58,551 bases of DNA from a virus (IMGVR_UViG_3300015371_000041:1-58551), one strand, 5' to 3'. Positions 16,531 through 26,703 are shown, numbered from the stretch's first letter. Notes: generated by a model not told the origin, from the letters alone. Program-made: numbers and translations.

Positions 16531-17144
16531 TAGCCAACCATCGGACCAAACGAAGTACCACCACTAGGAGTCCTAACTAGCATCTGTGTTCTAGTTCCTG
16601 AACCAACCATCCTAAGTAGCGTACCCTCTACCCATCTATCAAAAACTGCGAATAGCTGCTCTTCACCGCGAGTATCAAGTCCGGCAAATGCTCTTTTAGG
16701 TAGAGCGCCTGTCTTTCTACTTGGTATACCCTCTTCGTGGTATATCCAGTATGGAGGTAGACTAGAGCCAACCATTGCTACTTCTCCGCCACCATATGAA
16801 CCTGCACTAACCGATCCACTGATAACTTCAAAGTTATTAGGATCAGTAGCAGCATATTCTAGCTCATATGTACGTTGAAGGATATCTCCTAGATTTTCTT
16901 GACGCGCTTCATAGCTCTCAGACCATTGCTGCCAAGGCATATTGTCATAATCTTCTTGGTTATCGAAATGCTCTTGGATATTCTGAGCAATGATATGTCG
17001 TGCTGCATCAAGAGGTACTGCAAATCTTGTCAATTCAGATTCGGCAATACTTATATCGTGAGCTGCCATGATGGGATTACGTTCATCATCCCATCCAGCC
17101 TTTCCGCTAGGACGTATATTAATCCCAAACGGTCTGCTAGGCAT
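16530..17144 (-). CDS. Head-tail joining / neck protein
   Basis: 204 aa. Contains DNMPWQQWSESYEARQENLG and GIPSRKTGALPKRAFAGLD, motifs shared by phage virion morphogenesis / HK97 gp10-like proteins (the 'xxPxRxFxG' segment near the end is typical). It overlaps the upstream gene by eight bases. Expected at the head-tail connector. Confidence 0.6.
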   Translation of the reverse strand: MPSRPFGINIRPSGKAGWDDERNPIMAAHDISIAESELTRFAVPLDAARHIIAQNIQEHFDNQEDYDNMPWQQWSESYEARQENLGDILQRTYELEYAATDPNNFEVISGSVSAGSYGGGEVAMVGSSLPPYWIYHEEGIPSRKTGALPKRAFAGLDTRGEEQLFAVFDRWVEGTLLRMVGSGTRTQMLVRTPSGGTSFGPMVG

Positions 17145-17649
17145 CTACTTTAACCCCTAGTCCAGTTCTACCAGGCTCGACGCTGAACAACTTATCGTCA
17201 ACCGAGAACATCGGACCAGCATCGGTATCATTAGGCCAGAAATCTGCTGATGTTAGTGAGGTTGATGTTTCAGGTTCCTCGACTACATCATCAAGTACGA
17301 TGGTACCATTGATGATTCCCATAAGCAAGGCCATTGCTTCATCATACAGACCTTGCGCGTATTGTGGATTCTCTAGTGAATCTTCGCTATACCGTTCACG
17401 ATAATAGAATGCTGCGATGAACCGACCCGCAATTGCCCTAATCAATTGTGGAACATATCCTACAACTAGAGGATCTGTTTCCGTCGGGTCGGTCCATCCA
17501 GCAAGTGTTGTAGCACTATAGACACTTGCCAAGTATCCCCTAATGATGCGTTGTGCATCTACACCCTTTAGGTCGAGTATAGGTGCTTCCATTTCCAACT
17601 TATCAGTTGGGAGGAACATATTTACATCATCAAGAGTGGCAAGTGCCAT
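17137..17649 (-). CDS. Head-tail connector (adaptor) protein
   Basis: 170 aa, with a helical core (VPQLIRAIAGRFIAAFYYRER, GLYDEAMALLMGII) like gp6/DUF1320-type adaptors and an acidic C-terminal extension. Located two genes after the major capsid, which is where adaptors are usually found. Confidence 0.6.
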   Translation of the reverse strand: MALATLDDVNMFLPTDKLEMEAPILDLKGVDAQRIIRGYLASVYSATTLAGWTDPTETDPLVVGYVPQLIRAIAGRFIAAFYYRERYSEDSLENPQYAQGLYDEAMALLMGIINGTIVLDDVVEEPETSTSLTSADFWPNDTDAGPMFSVDDKLFSVEPGRTGLGVKVDA

Positions 17650-17656
17650 CTAGTTA

Positions 17657-18007
17657 CTACCCTTCGTCCTTAGTTGATTTCTTGCCACCGCTCTGAACCT
17701 TAGCCTGCTGTCCAGTTGCGGTAACAGCTTCCAACTGCTCTACGGCCTGACGAGTCTGAAACGTATTAAGTGATTCATCTTCCCACTTCCAACCATCAGG
17801 AGGCGCTGTATCACTCAATACACCTTCGGCATGAAGCCCCTGCCATTCAGGATCATCCTCTCCATCCAATCCCAAATCAGCAGGAGTTACTTTATCGCCG
17901 ATTTCCTTATACAGCCGCTTATGAATGGTACCTACACCACCAGGCTGCATACCTTCCAAACTCTCAACCTCGGCACCAATCTGAATTCGTGCAAGTGCAT
18001 ACGCCAT
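17657..18007 (-). CDS. Hypothetical head protein, 116 aa
   Basis: Directly after the major capsid gene with an AGGAGG site. Starts MAYALARIQIGAEVESLEG, has a GxxKxTPADLGLDG-like segment and a polar Gln/Lys tail. Unknown; its place suggests a head or connector role. Confidence 0.65.
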   Translation of the reverse strand: MAYALARIQIGAEVESLEGMQPGGVGTIHKRLYKEIGDKVTPADLGLDGEDDPEWQGLHAEGVLSDTAPPDGWKWEDESLNTFQTRQAVEQLEAVTATGQQAKVQSGGKKSTKDEG

Positions 18008-18024
18008 TTAGATATCCTCCTTCC

Positions 18025-19050
18025 TTAGACGGCTGCAACAGCGGTCTTGATAAGATAACCAGCGAGGTTATTGACGATCTTCAAGTCGAACCGATAGCTA
18101 ACGCGAACAACATCAGTCTTGCGACCTTCCTCGCGCCACCTATCAGTCGGTCGAATATCACCATTCGGATAAGGACGTGCAAACGTCTTACCGAATGTCT
18201 GAATATTCATACCATCGCTATTATCGACAATACCCATCCAAACGTCCTGTCCCCAGAACGATGCAATGGATTCCGTAGCGTCAATGTTATCTGCTGTATT
18301 CTCCTTTGAGTCTACAACAAATACATTCATTGCCTGAGCTACACCTTCGGGAAGTCCCAAGATAGCGCGCCATGCATCAGCATTAAACACTGATGTGTAC
18401 GTGTACCTAGCAACAACCCTAGGATGGTTCTCAATCACACCAACTGCATCGAACGGAATGACCAACGTATTAGGCCACTGACCAGTTGCCTTATAGATAG
18501 TCTGTGCCGCTGTTCGCAAGTTAGCGACTGGATCACTTGTTGAAGAAACACCGCCGGTGTAGTCAGACCACTTAGAAGCACCTGACAACGTAACGGTGTT
18601 ACCACCTGTGTAGTTAGATGCATTGCGGATAAGTGTAGCTACCTGTGACTCATGCTCCAACAGCAATGCGCGAGTAACAAGTTCCGTTGCATCCCTATGA
18701 GGATCAATGTCCAATGCACCGCCGAGATTAGTCTGACCAACCCCACCTGGACTATTGAGTTCCTCTTCTTCTTCATCGTATACTGGAGACTGGAGTGAGT
18801 ATTCTTTAACGAGAAACGTATCTTCACTCCACTTGCGTCCAGAAATCTCATTCGCAACCGTACCAGGGGCACGATGTGCGAATGCTGCACGCATCCAGTT
18901 ACTTCTATCGAATACACGATAACGACCATTGCGTGTATTCACTCTGGTAATCGGCAATAGCCTTTCACCATAGAGATTCTGCGGTTTGAACCCAACCGAG
19001 AAACCGGACAGGATGGGATCAAATACCTGGAGATCACCAGGATCATACAT
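18025..19050 (-). CDS. Major capsid protein
   Basis: 341 aa. Follows protease and decoration genes. Sequence fits HK97-fold capsid proteins of the P22/Mu-like branch: PILSGFSVGFKPQNLYGERL near the N-terminus, KWSEDTFLVKEYSLQSPVYD, and WPNTLVIPFDAVGVIENHPR in the central domain. Strong AGGAGGG site, as expected for the most abundant virion protein. Confidence 0.9.
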   Translation of the reverse strand: MYDPGDLQVFDPILSGFSVGFKPQNLYGERLLPITRVNTRNGRYRVFDRSNWMRAAFAHRAPGTVANEISGRKWSEDTFLVKEYSLQSPVYDEEEEELNSPGGVGQTNLGGALDIDPHRDATELVTRALLLEHESQVATLIRNASNYTGGNTVTLSGASKWSDYTGGVSSTSDPVANLRTAAQTIYKATGQWPNTLVIPFDAVGVIENHPRVVARYTYTSVFNADAWRAILGLPEGVAQAMNVFVVDSKENTADNIDATESIASFWGQDVWMGIVDNSDGMNIQTFGKTFARPYPNGDIRPTDRWREEGRKTDVVRVSYRFDLKIVNNLAGYLIKTAVAAV

Positions 19051-19067
19051 TTATTCCCTCCTTTCCG

Positions 19068-19466
19068 TTAGGCCGAAACTGGGCCAGGACTGATATCGAG
19101 GTGGACACCGACATCTTGACCAGAACCAGTACAAGGTTCATCACAAATGCCAATGAACCTAGCACCAGTGTTGGCAGCAATTGCCTTACCTGTACCATCA
19201 ATACCAACTGCGGCACCTTCTGAAATTGCTCCAGCACTTTCCATTACAACTCGACCTTCTGTCATAACAGATGCTTTCTTACCCTTTGCGAACTCAGCAG
19301 CACTTACGCTGAACAAGGCTACTCCGATAACCATATCACCTTCTGCTGTAACCGGAGTTACCTTCTGCGTACCATCACCAACAAACTTAACTGCTCGCTT
19401 CTTAGTGATAGCGGCCGCAACAGGGTATCCTTTTGCAAGTACGAAGTTCTGCGATCGAATAGGCAT
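19068..19466 (-). CDS. Capsid decoration protein (DUF2190-like)
   Basis: 132 aa, small beta-rich and Gly/Ala-rich protein just before the capsid gene. Pattern AxVxxGDMVIGVALFSVSAA and GRVVMESAGAISEGAAVGI matches DUF2190 head decoration proteins, which bind and stabilise expanded capsids. Confidence 0.8.
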   Translation of the reverse strand: MPIRSQNFVLAKGYPVAAAITKKRAVKFVGDGTQKVTPVTAEGDMVIGVALFSVSAAEFAKGKKASVMTEGRVVMESAGAISEGAAVGIDGTGKAIAANTGARFIGICDEPCTGSGQDVGVHLDISPGPVSA

Positions 19467-19479
19467 TAACTACCCTCCT

Positions 19480-20910
19480 TTATGCTCTTACGGTTGTGCG
19501 GAAATAGGCTTCTGCCAATTCGGGATACTTCTCTCCTGCGACCTTAACTGCTGCGTCGTATTCAAGGTTATCCTCATTCATAACACTCTTTACGGCCTCA
19601 CTAAATGCCATTCGAGGATTATCCGTCTCTCGAAACGTGATAGACTTATCCTCTTCCCTAGTACCCCTCTCACCAATCTCGATGATTGCCTTATCATCAC
19701 CAATCGACTTGAGAAGATCCTCAAGGTCTACAACTGTTCCACTACCCTCAGAGAACTTCTTATGCGTATTGGCAATCTTTTCGAGAACCAACTGACTAAA
19801 CTGGTGCTTACCCTCTGGACCAATCTTAACCTGACCAACTTCCTCACTAAACTTAATAGCTTTGCTTTCAAGTCGCTCACGACGCATCTCTGCCAATTCC
19901 CTAGCCTGCTCAGGAAATGCCTCAGAGAACTTCTTAGTCTCTGAGAACTGCTTTGCAACTTCCCTAAGAGGACCAACTTCTTCCTTCAAATCATCTACGG
20001 CCTTGACAATATCTGCATCCTCAGCAAGACCAAGAGTTTCTCGCAACTTTGCGTCTAGATCCTTCTCATTCTCATTCACGTCATCCTCTTTCGTATTGGT
20101 CTGTGGCCGTCCTTCCTCATCTACCTTATCACTATTACCAGGGACAGTTAGATGTCTGTCACCAGCAGAATCATCAGGATTAGTCTGAGGATCAGGTTCC
20201 CCTCCACCTGGCTCTGCATGTTCTTCTGCTGCATGTTCGTTCTTTACTTCAGTATCCAATTTGCCTCCTTCTTTCTCATCATAGAGTTCTGAGAAGTTGA
20301 TAGGCATAATATTCTTGGCGATTGGCCTGTTCGTAAATCCTCCACCTACGATAACATCACGATGAATCAAACCATCGTTATCAGGCCATAGATCCTCCCA
20401 ATCCAAAGAGAAGTATTTCCATTCATCATCTTCTATTTCCTTTTTAGCTGTGGGAGTGGGTTCAATACCCAACCAAAGTGAATCGCCTCTTACTTCAACT
20501 TCTCGCATCCAACCAGATGCTTTATTACCTTTCGATACGTCCAAACCATGTTCGTAGTCTGTAGCTATCTCCTGACCACGAACATTGTTGTGGAAGTTCT
20601 TGACAAAGTTGTTAAGCTTATCCGGCGTTACAACAACCTCGCCATACTGCATTGTTTGATATTCCCTTGCGGGTAGTGCTTCAAGCCAAAGAAGATTGTC
20701 TTTAAACTCGGCAAACCTCATAGGCTTGACGTATGAGATTAGTTCACCCATTTTCCTACTTTCCGGTACGTTTGCATACAGAGCTTTCTGCTGTGATTTA
20801 GCACTAGACTCCGTAGCATGACACGCTACCTTTCTTCCTGTCTTTTGGTTAAAGACTCCCCAAGGTTTATCTGGAGGACATTCACTACTCTGTTTAACTA
20901 TCCAGGGCAT
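19480..20910 (-). CDS. Prohead protease fused to scaffold, Mu gpI-like
   Basis: 476 aa. The N-terminal half is a Mu-gpI-type protease: EIATDYEHGLDVSKGNKASG (DYEH at 118-121), WLGIEPTPTAKKEI, then GGGFTNRPI. The C-terminal ~250 residues are acidic and coiled-coil-like with repeated KFSE motifs, as expected of a scaffold that is processed on maturation. An extreme N-terminal Cys/Lys-rich segment resembles a small ribosome-associated-like tail seen in some phage proteases. Followed by decoration and capsid genes. Confidence 0.85.
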   Translation of the reverse strand: MPWIVKQSSECPPDKPWGVFNQKTGRKVACHATESSAKSQQKALYANVPESRKMGELISYVKPMRFAEFKDNLLWLEALPAREYQTMQYGEVVVTPDKLNNFVKNFHNNVRGQEIATDYEHGLDVSKGNKASGWMREVEVRGDSLWLGIEPTPTAKKEIEDDEWKYFSLDWEDLWPDNDGLIHRDVIVGGGFTNRPIAKNIMPINFSELYDEKEGGKLDTEVKNEHAAEEHAEPGGGEPDPQTNPDDSAGDRHLTVPGNSDKVDEEGRPQTNTKEDDVNENEKDLDAKLRETLGLAEDADIVKAVDDLKEEVGPLREVAKQFSETKKFSEAFPEQARELAEMRRERLESKAIKFSEEVGQVKIGPEGKHQFSQLVLEKIANTHKKFSEGSGTVVDLEDLLKSIGDDKAIIEIGERGTREEDKSITFRETDNPRMAFSEAVKSVMNEDNLEYDAAVKVAGEKYPELAEAYFRTTVRA

Positions 20911-22346
20911 TAACTTACGTTATTTCCTTTGCCCATATTACCGCCACGGTCTGCCCGCGTATTAGTGGTAGAAGTTCCACCACCATTTTGACCACCTGCG
21001 TTTTCTCCAACCTTTTCAGATACATTCCATATCTTCTTAACATCAGCATCTGAGAATGCAGGTCTTGGCTCAAGCTTACGCGGCATCTGCCAAAGCTTAC
21101 GAGTATACTGCTCAGTATCCATATCAGGAGTAATGATGTTCTTATCAACCAAATTAGCTAGACCCGCTGCGAATTGCTGCTGATCGCGCGTATCGCCTAG
21201 ATTCCTTACACCCAACTTAGGATACCTGTCTGTATCGAAGTTATACCCTACGATCCAGGGAATGAGATACATATTAATAGAGTCACAGATAATACTAGCC
21301 AATGCTCTATTAGCCTTCATAAAGATATCCTGCTGCGATGCAGATGTAGCTCTTGCGCCTCCCTCACTTATACCCGCAATGAGAAACTCTGCGAGTACGT
21401 TAAGCATAATCATCGCGTTATGATGATTGACTGAATCAATTGCATTGACCAACTGACCAGGCAAATCCATAAACACAAACTCGTAACCTAGAGGTTCAAG
21501 TACACCTGCATGTTCATTCGTGCGGATATTCTTAACTAGCTCTAGTGCAGCTAGTTTGTCAGCTTCTTTAATTCCCGGCGGTATCTTAGCTTTAGGTACG
21601 CCGATACCATGACGTTCTTTCTGGATCGCATCTACTTTATAAAGATGCTGAATATAATAGTAATGAGGATACGCTGATCGGAGCATACTCTTACCATAAA
21701 GATCCCCTGTATCATCCTCATTCGGAAATACAATTGCCTTCTGGATAGGAATAGTTATTTCGTCTATCTTACCGTCTTTGCGGATAGCTTGCTGGACAAT
21801 CTCCACAGGGCCACCATTGTCGTCGTATACAAATTGCTTTATTGACGATAGTGGTCTTGGAGCAAGCTTACGAAGCATATTGTACTTCTTATGATTAGCA
21901 CCCTTACGCTTAGGTGCCCAATCCCTTACCTCGAAAACAGTTTCAAATACACTTGATCCATTGTCTACAAATTTACATATTCGCTGTAGATTTATAAGCC
22001 AAGGATTTGAACATGCTTCCATGAGATTAAACATAGCGAACTCTGAAATGAGTTGGTCCTCATCATCGTCGGATGCTGGTTCCATGTAATACTCTGCACC
22101 CATGATGGACGATTTAACAGACCTAAGAGAAGCTCTACTAGCTGCGTGGAAATTCGACATCTGATAATAGGTACGAAGCTCTTGTCTCTTCGTAGACAAT
22201 TCAGGGACGATTTCCCGTATTGGTGCAGCTATAGAAGAACCCTTTTCTTGTTCACTTTCCTTGGGTGCATCTACAGCACCCGTAGAAACAAGAGAAGTAC
22301 CTGAACGGTACTTTCGCGGTGTGAGTATCTGTCTTAGTCCTGCCAA
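20910..22346 (-). CDS. Portal protein, Mu gp29/DUF935-like
   Basis: 478 aa. Key segment DLYGKSMLRSAYPHYYYIQH with KAIVFPNEDDTG just before is characteristic of DUF935-type portals; GGARATSASQQDIFMKANRA further on also fits. It forms the ring through which DNA enters the head. Likely start is TTG 22346 with GAGTAGG upstream. It lies between terminase and protease. Confidence 0.88.
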   Translation of the reverse strand: MAGLRQILTPRKYRSGTSLVSTGAVDAPKESEQEKGSSIAAPIREIVPELSTKRQELRTYYQMSNFHAASRASLRSVKSSIMGAEYYMEPASDDDEDQLISEFAMFNLMEACSNPWLINLQRICKFVDNGSSVFETVFEVRDWAPKRKGANHKKYNMLRKLAPRPLSSIKQFVYDDNGGPVEIVQQAIRKDGKIDEITIPIQKAIVFPNEDDTGDLYGKSMLRSAYPHYYYIQHLYKVDAIQKERHGIGVPKAKIPPGIKEADKLAALELVKNIRTNEHAGVLEPLGYEFVFMDLPGQLVNAIDSVNHHNAMIMLNVLAEFLIAGISEGGARATSASQQDIFMKANRALASIICDSINMYLIPWIVGYNFDTDRYPKLGVRNLGDTRDQQQFAAGLANLVDKNIITPDMDTEQYTRKLWQMPRKLEPRPAFSDADVKKIWNVSEKVGENAGGQNGGGTSTTNTRADRGGNMGKGNNVS

Positions 22347-22347
22347 C

Positions 22348-23730
22348 CTAATAACCTACTCTATCATCCAATGTTATACCTTTTTTCATTGTGAAGTAGG
22401 ATTCTCCCTCAGAACCAAGTTGGGGGGCATTGTAGACGGTACTCAGACTCGTTCCGGCTCCAAGAACAAAGTATTCAGCATGGAAATATCTAAGAGCATC
22501 AGGACCATGATCGTCACGATCAACTTGTCCTTCCTTAGCATTCATTCCATTCTTAGAAGGCTTATATTGGAGAGCCTGCATTTGTCTAATAAGGTTAGCA
22601 CATGAGGGATCTATATATAGTTGTGGTCTACCATCAGGCTGTAGTTGTAGCTTACGCTTGACAGCTTCAATACCACGATTCCAGGGTACTTCCCTAGACC
22701 TAGCAACGATAGGCCCAAAATGAATAGCCATAGTTGCAATCTCATCAGCACCAGAAGGATCACCAAACATTGCATCAACATGGTACTGAGGTGGATTCTC
22801 TCGATTCTTCAATACAATGGCGTGATCCCATGTGGAAAGGTGACGCACTTGATATTCGCGCCAGACGTATACGTTGTCGGATGGGTCCACCATGATGTCC
22901 AAACAGACCAAGGGATCATTGAATCCCCAGTCGAAAACCCAATAGTTTGACCAAGAGGGTTGGTAGTCAATCTGTTTAACGTGAATGACTTGATCGAACT
23001 CTTCATATATCTGCCCTTCAAACGAAGTGAACTCAGCAGCATACTCTTGTTTCCAGAATGCACGAGATACAGTAGCCTTAATAGCAAGCAACTTCGGATT
23101 GTACTTACCACCAGGATAACGCGCAGCATTTTCCCAAGTAGGAAAGCGCCAAGATTCGTATTGACGCATAGATGGGTCTTGACCAAGTTGCCATAGACCT
23201 TGATACCAGTTAAAGCCTTGCGGTGTAGATGGAAAATCAGCAAAACCATCTTTATCAGACAAAGCCGGCTCGATATACATTTCCCATGTTTCTTGTGTAT
23301 GCCTAGCAGCCTCAGACATAATTACACCATCCAAACCCTCACCCAATAGAGAGTCTGGATTAGTAGCAGAAGCGCATTGCAATACTGTATTCCAGGGGAA
23401 CTTGATCCGCATATGGCCTTGCTCAACATTATAAGAAATCTTAAGATTCTTCGTAAGACCCAATCTGCGAGTGTAGATATCGTGAATAACACGAAACTCC
23501 TTCTCAGCAAGTTTATACGTCGGGCCTACAATCCAATACCATGCATCAGGCTTAAGAATCTCAAAAGCCATATCACTACCGCAAGCGAGAGACTTACCCC
23601 AACGGCGTCCACAGCAGGGGATTCTTCTCTTAGCTTTCGACTTATGATAGGAAGCCTGACCTATCGAGTGAGGTACATACTCGATAAGCTCGAAGAACTT
23701 GTCTTTGCTAAGATCAGTGAATTCGTACAT
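22348..23730 (-). CDS. Terminase large subunit
   Basis: 460 aa. ATPase: Walker A CCGRRWGKS (39-47), Walker B LDGVIMSEA (133-141). Nuclease: FDWGFNDP (D267) and, near the end, DHGPDALRYFHAEYF. It pumps DNA into the head and cuts concatemers. Start overlaps the previous stop (TAATG). Confidence 0.95.
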   Translation of the reverse strand: MYEFTDLSKDKFFELIEYVPHSIGQASYHKSKAKRRIPCCGRRWGKSLACGSDMAFEILKPDAWYWIVGPTYKLAEKEFRVIHDIYTRRLGLTKNLKISYNVEQGHMRIKFPWNTVLQCASATNPDSLLGEGLDGVIMSEAARHTQETWEMYIEPALSDKDGFADFPSTPQGFNWYQGLWQLGQDPSMRQYESWRFPTWENAARYPGGKYNPKLLAIKATVSRAFWKQEYAAEFTSFEGQIYEEFDQVIHVKQIDYQPSWSNYWVFDWGFNDPLVCLDIMVDPSDNVYVWREYQVRHLSTWDHAIVLKNRENPPQYHVDAMFGDPSGADEIATMAIHFGPIVARSREVPWNRGIEAVKRKLQLQPDGRPQLYIDPSCANLIRQMQALQYKPSKNGMNAKEGQVDRDDHGPDALRYFHAEYFVLGAGTSLSTVYNAPQLGSEGESYFTMKKGITLDDRVGY

Positions 23731-24032
23731 TAAGATATAACTAGGAAATCGAATGGCCCAAGTACGGGAGTCTCGGGCAAGAGTGTAAATTTAACAAGCA
23801 GTTCATAACGATCGGGTATGATGTCTACATCGGTAGTATCAATCAGACAGTGAGCTGTCATACCAGCAGGTACAGTAAGATCAGCATTGGTCTCAGCAAT
23901 GACAATCTCTTTATCTGATTCCCGACGTACCCAAAACTTAGGAGCAGTACCATCAAGATCAGTCAACTCACCTAGGCGATCACGCACATTTACGGGTACA
24001 TGCTCAACAGTCCCTTTGACCAGTTCAATCAA
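23730..24032 (-). CDS. Small Ig-like/adhesin module protein, 100 aa
   Basis: Beta-rich protein ending in GPFDFLVIS. It shares its layout (xxTxPKFxV..., ...LxDTTxx..., GPFDxxVI end) with the gene at 27047-27367, so the two look like paralogues. Similar domains occur in phage baseplate upper proteins. TTG 24032 is the likely start and overlaps the repeat-protein gene by eight bases. Confidence 0.6.
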   Translation of the reverse strand: MIELVKGTVEHVPVNVRDRLGELTDLDGTAPKFWVRRESDKEIVIAETNADLTVPAGMTAHCLIDTTDVDIIPDRYELLVKFTLLPETPVLGPFDFLVIS

Positions 24033-26055
24033 CTTTAGACCACCACCTTCTGAAAAGGATAGACGCGGAATATTTCAACTCAAGCATTTTACTAAAATAT
24101 CGGTTGTATGCGAGACTATCCTTCCAACGCATCTGACCAAGAGATGCTATCAGGTCATAAATTTTATATAGTTCATATGCGAAAGGTGTCAATCGCAAAT
24201 AGATGGTGGCTTCATCTTGCATTACCGAAGAATATTCCTCAGTAGCAAAAGGCACCAATCTAATAACCTCAGTATTAGTATCTACATAGGCAGCAACATC
24301 ATCAGACGATGGAGTCTCAAATAGATACACTACATTGGAATCATCGCTGATACGCTGTTCTGTGGTAGAAGGTTCGAGTCTTACACGTTCAGTGTCGGCA
24401 TCAATAAAAATAACAAACTCGTTACTAAGAACCGTAAATGCAAGACGTTCAGTAGCGGCATCAACAAAGGCAGCTATATCGGCCGATGTGGGAACAAGGT
24501 TAACTGTCCCGGTATCTGCGTCAGAAAATACCGCTGCATCGGTGTAGGTTGGAATGAGAGAAAGTGTTTCAGTATTGGCATCCACGAAGTCTGCGGTATC
24601 AGTGGCGCTCGGTAAAAGGGAAAGAGACTCAGTTGCTGCATCTGTAGTAGAACCTCCGAAGGATTCATCAGCAGAAGGTGTAAATCTTAAATCTTCGGTA
24701 TTTTGATCGATGTAATCCGCAATATCTGAAGTTGAAGGCACCAGGGTAATGCGTTCGGTGTCAGCATCCGTTCCTTGGAAACTTTGCGTATCCGATGGAG
24801 TAAGACTAAGTAGTTCAGATGCTGAGTCCGACGCTTCGAGAATATCACTCGCAGAAGGTGATAGCGATATACGTTCAGTGTTTGAATCAACGTAGTCTGC
24901 TTGGTCGGTACTACTAGGTGTAAGTGCCAACGTTTCTGTAGCCACATCATAAGTAGTATGTTCCTCCGCAGTAGTAGAAGGGACAAGTGCCAACACTTCC
25001 GTATTACTATCTACAAAATCCGCTATATCCGAACTAGATGGAGTGAGGAATAGTGTTTCGGTATCAGCATCAGTATAATCAACGGAGCCGGCTTCTTGGC
25101 TATCAGTACCCGAAGGTGTTAATAGGAGGTATTCCGTATCCGCATCATAGGTTGTATGTTCTTCGGCGGCACTAGGTGTAAGTACCAATGTTTCTGTATC
25201 CGCATCGAAAGTGGTATGCTCTTCCGTTGCAGAAGGTGTAAGTGCCAAAATCTCAGTATTACTATCTACGTATTGAGCAGTATCAGTACTAGACGGAGTA
25301 AATGATACTCTCGCATCCGAGACGGGAGAATCAACTCTAACCGCAAAAATTAGGTCCTGAGTTACGGGAGTCCATGAGGCTCCAGAGTTGGCGCTATTCG
25401 AGTTAGTTCCATTAGGATAATTTCCTGGTGACAATGATCGACTTATCCCGTAAGCATTCAATCCATCAGTTATCGTCCGTTTGATAACTATCCAATAACT
25501 AGTCGATGCTGTTAGTGAGAGATATGCACTCAACGGTACGTTCGTAATGCTCTCTACAGCCCCACCTATATTGGCAGCAGGAATAGTACCACTGGCAAGC
25601 ACGGTTCCACTAGGGGCACCAGCATTATCGGTTTGTATTTCCCACGGTAGCGCATCTGTAGGAGAACCAACGAGCTTATATATCTTTAAACTAAACGACT
25701 TCATAAGCCCGTTTGAGTTTAACATAAAGGATTGTGCTCTCTGCTGATTACTGTCAGACAGAGTAATAACATTCAGCGTTGGAGTTCCGAGCAAGTCAAT
25801 ATCATTAGCTCCGACCTCAACAAACTGAGCAGTTTCTACAGCACTTATAGTAAATGCCAATCGCTCAGTTGCCTCATCTACAAAGTCTGCTGCTTCTACA
25901 CTACTTATGGTAAATGCTAGACGTTCAGTATCAGCGTCATAAGTTGTATATTCTTCCGTAGCGGAAGGCGTTAAGGCTAACCTTACTTCGGCCGCATCTA
26001 CAGTTTCTAGAACGTCCCAAGTGTCAAACCAAAACGCCTTCCAGCTAATAGGCAT
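24025..26055 (-). CDS. Repeat-rich tail/adhesin protein with inserted beta domain
   Basis: 676 aa. Built of about 20 imperfect repeats of two alternating kinds, e.g. TYDADTETLVLTPSAAEEHT and IADFVDSNTEVLALVPSTT. Between repeats, residues ~85-245 hold a different domain (RAQSFMLNSNGLMKSFSLKI, WEIQTDNAGAPSGTVLASG) resembling choice-of-anchor/fibre-associated beta domains. The C-terminus is non-repetitive and basic (QMRWKDSLAYNRYFSKMLEL). Likely a surface fibre or whisker. Confidence 0.75.
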   Translation of the reverse strand: MPISWKAFWFDTWDVLETVDAAEVRLALTPSATEEYTTYDADTERLAFTISSVEAADFVDEATERLAFTISAVETAQFVEVGANDIDLLGTPTLNVITLSDSNQQRAQSFMLNSNGLMKSFSLKIYKLVGSPTDALPWEIQTDNAGAPSGTVLASGTIPAANIGGAVESITNVPLSAYLSLTASTSYWIVIKRTITDGLNAYGISRSLSPGNYPNGTNSNSANSGASWTPVTQDLIFAVRVDSPVSDARVSFTPSSTDTAQYVDSNTEILALTPSATEEHTTFDADTETLVLTPSAAEEHTTYDADTEYLLLTPSGTDSQEAGSVDYTDADTETLFLTPSSSDIADFVDSNTEVLALVPSTTAEEHTTYDVATETLALTPSSTDQADYVDSNTERISLSPSASDILEASDSASELLSLTPSDTQSFQGTDADTERITLVPSTSDIADYIDQNTEDLRFTPSADESFGGSTTDAATESLSLLPSATDTADFVDANTETLSLIPTYTDAAVFSDADTGTVNLVPTSADIAAFVDAATERLAFTVLSNEFVIFIDADTERVRLEPSTTEQRISDDSNVVYLFETPSSDDVAAYVDTNTEVIRLVPFATEEYSSVMQDEATIYLRLTPFAYELYKIYDLIASLGQMRWKDSLAYNRYFSKMLELKYSASILFRRWWSKVD

Positions 26056-26058
26056 ACT

Positions 26059-26703
26059 TTACAGCGGCCAGTCTATTTCTGCCCAAACGACATCAGCATC
26101 TACAATATGCGTAGTACCAGCGGCACTAGCAGTAATAGCAAAGATAGATCCGGGTGGAAGAATATATGCACCAGCAGTTTCAAGATCAAACCCGTACTGA
26201 CCAGCACCAGCAGCAATAGCAGCAGGACCACCAGCAGGCAACTGGTATGCAGCTTGACCGGCAGCAAGATACCCAGTCAAAGCCGTTGCGTTATATGCCT
26301 GCATGGAACTAACTCCACCCTGCAATGAAATATCAACGATCGTACCAGCAGGAGTAGTTGAAATATCTCCAGAAGTAAGACCACCAACAATATAAAACGG
26401 TCCACCAGGCGTACCAGAACGAGTCTGTGTCCTTACCTTGGTAATAACTGCTGCACGAGTGTTACCGATTGGATTATAAATACCAACAATCGGCTGCAAT
26501 GCTGCCGCAAGCGCACCAAGGTTGTTAGCTGTTACTGTAAAACCAACAGCACCCAACGCAAACATACGCTTATTGCGAGCAGCCTCAAAGTAACGACCAA
26601 AACCAACATCGTTAACAATGAGTTCTGAGTATGGACCAGCACGACCATCTACTTCAACATTCCAACCTGCTCTACGTTCACCTGCAACGAGTTCGGCGAG
26701 CAT
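26059..26703 (-). CDS. Structural protein, Gly/Ala-rich, 214 aa
   Basis: Gly/Ala-rich with beta-strand features (AALQPIVGIYNPIGNTRAAV, GPFYIVGGLTSGDISTTPAG) and a jelly-roll-like C-terminus. AAGGAGT precedes ATG. Probably a virion surface protein; family not recognised. Confidence 0.65.
   Translation of the reverse strand: MLAELVAGERRAGWNVEVDGRAGPYSELIVNDVGFGRYFEAARNKRMFALGAVGFTVTANNLGALAAALQPIVGIYNPIGNTRAAVITKVRTQTRSGTPGGPFYIVGGLTSGDISTTPAGTIVDISLQGGVSSMQAYNATALTGYLAAGQAAYQLPAGGPAAIAAGAGQYGFDLETAGAYILPPGSIFAITASAAGTTHIVDADVVWAEIDWPL

Noticed and set aside
19147-19944. 265-codon plus-strand open frame
   Set aside because: Antisense to decoration and protease genes, low-complexity translation, no start signal.
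22348-23730. Frameshift or intron in the terminase gene
   Set aside because: ATPase and nuclease motifs lie in one uninterrupted frame with normal spacing.
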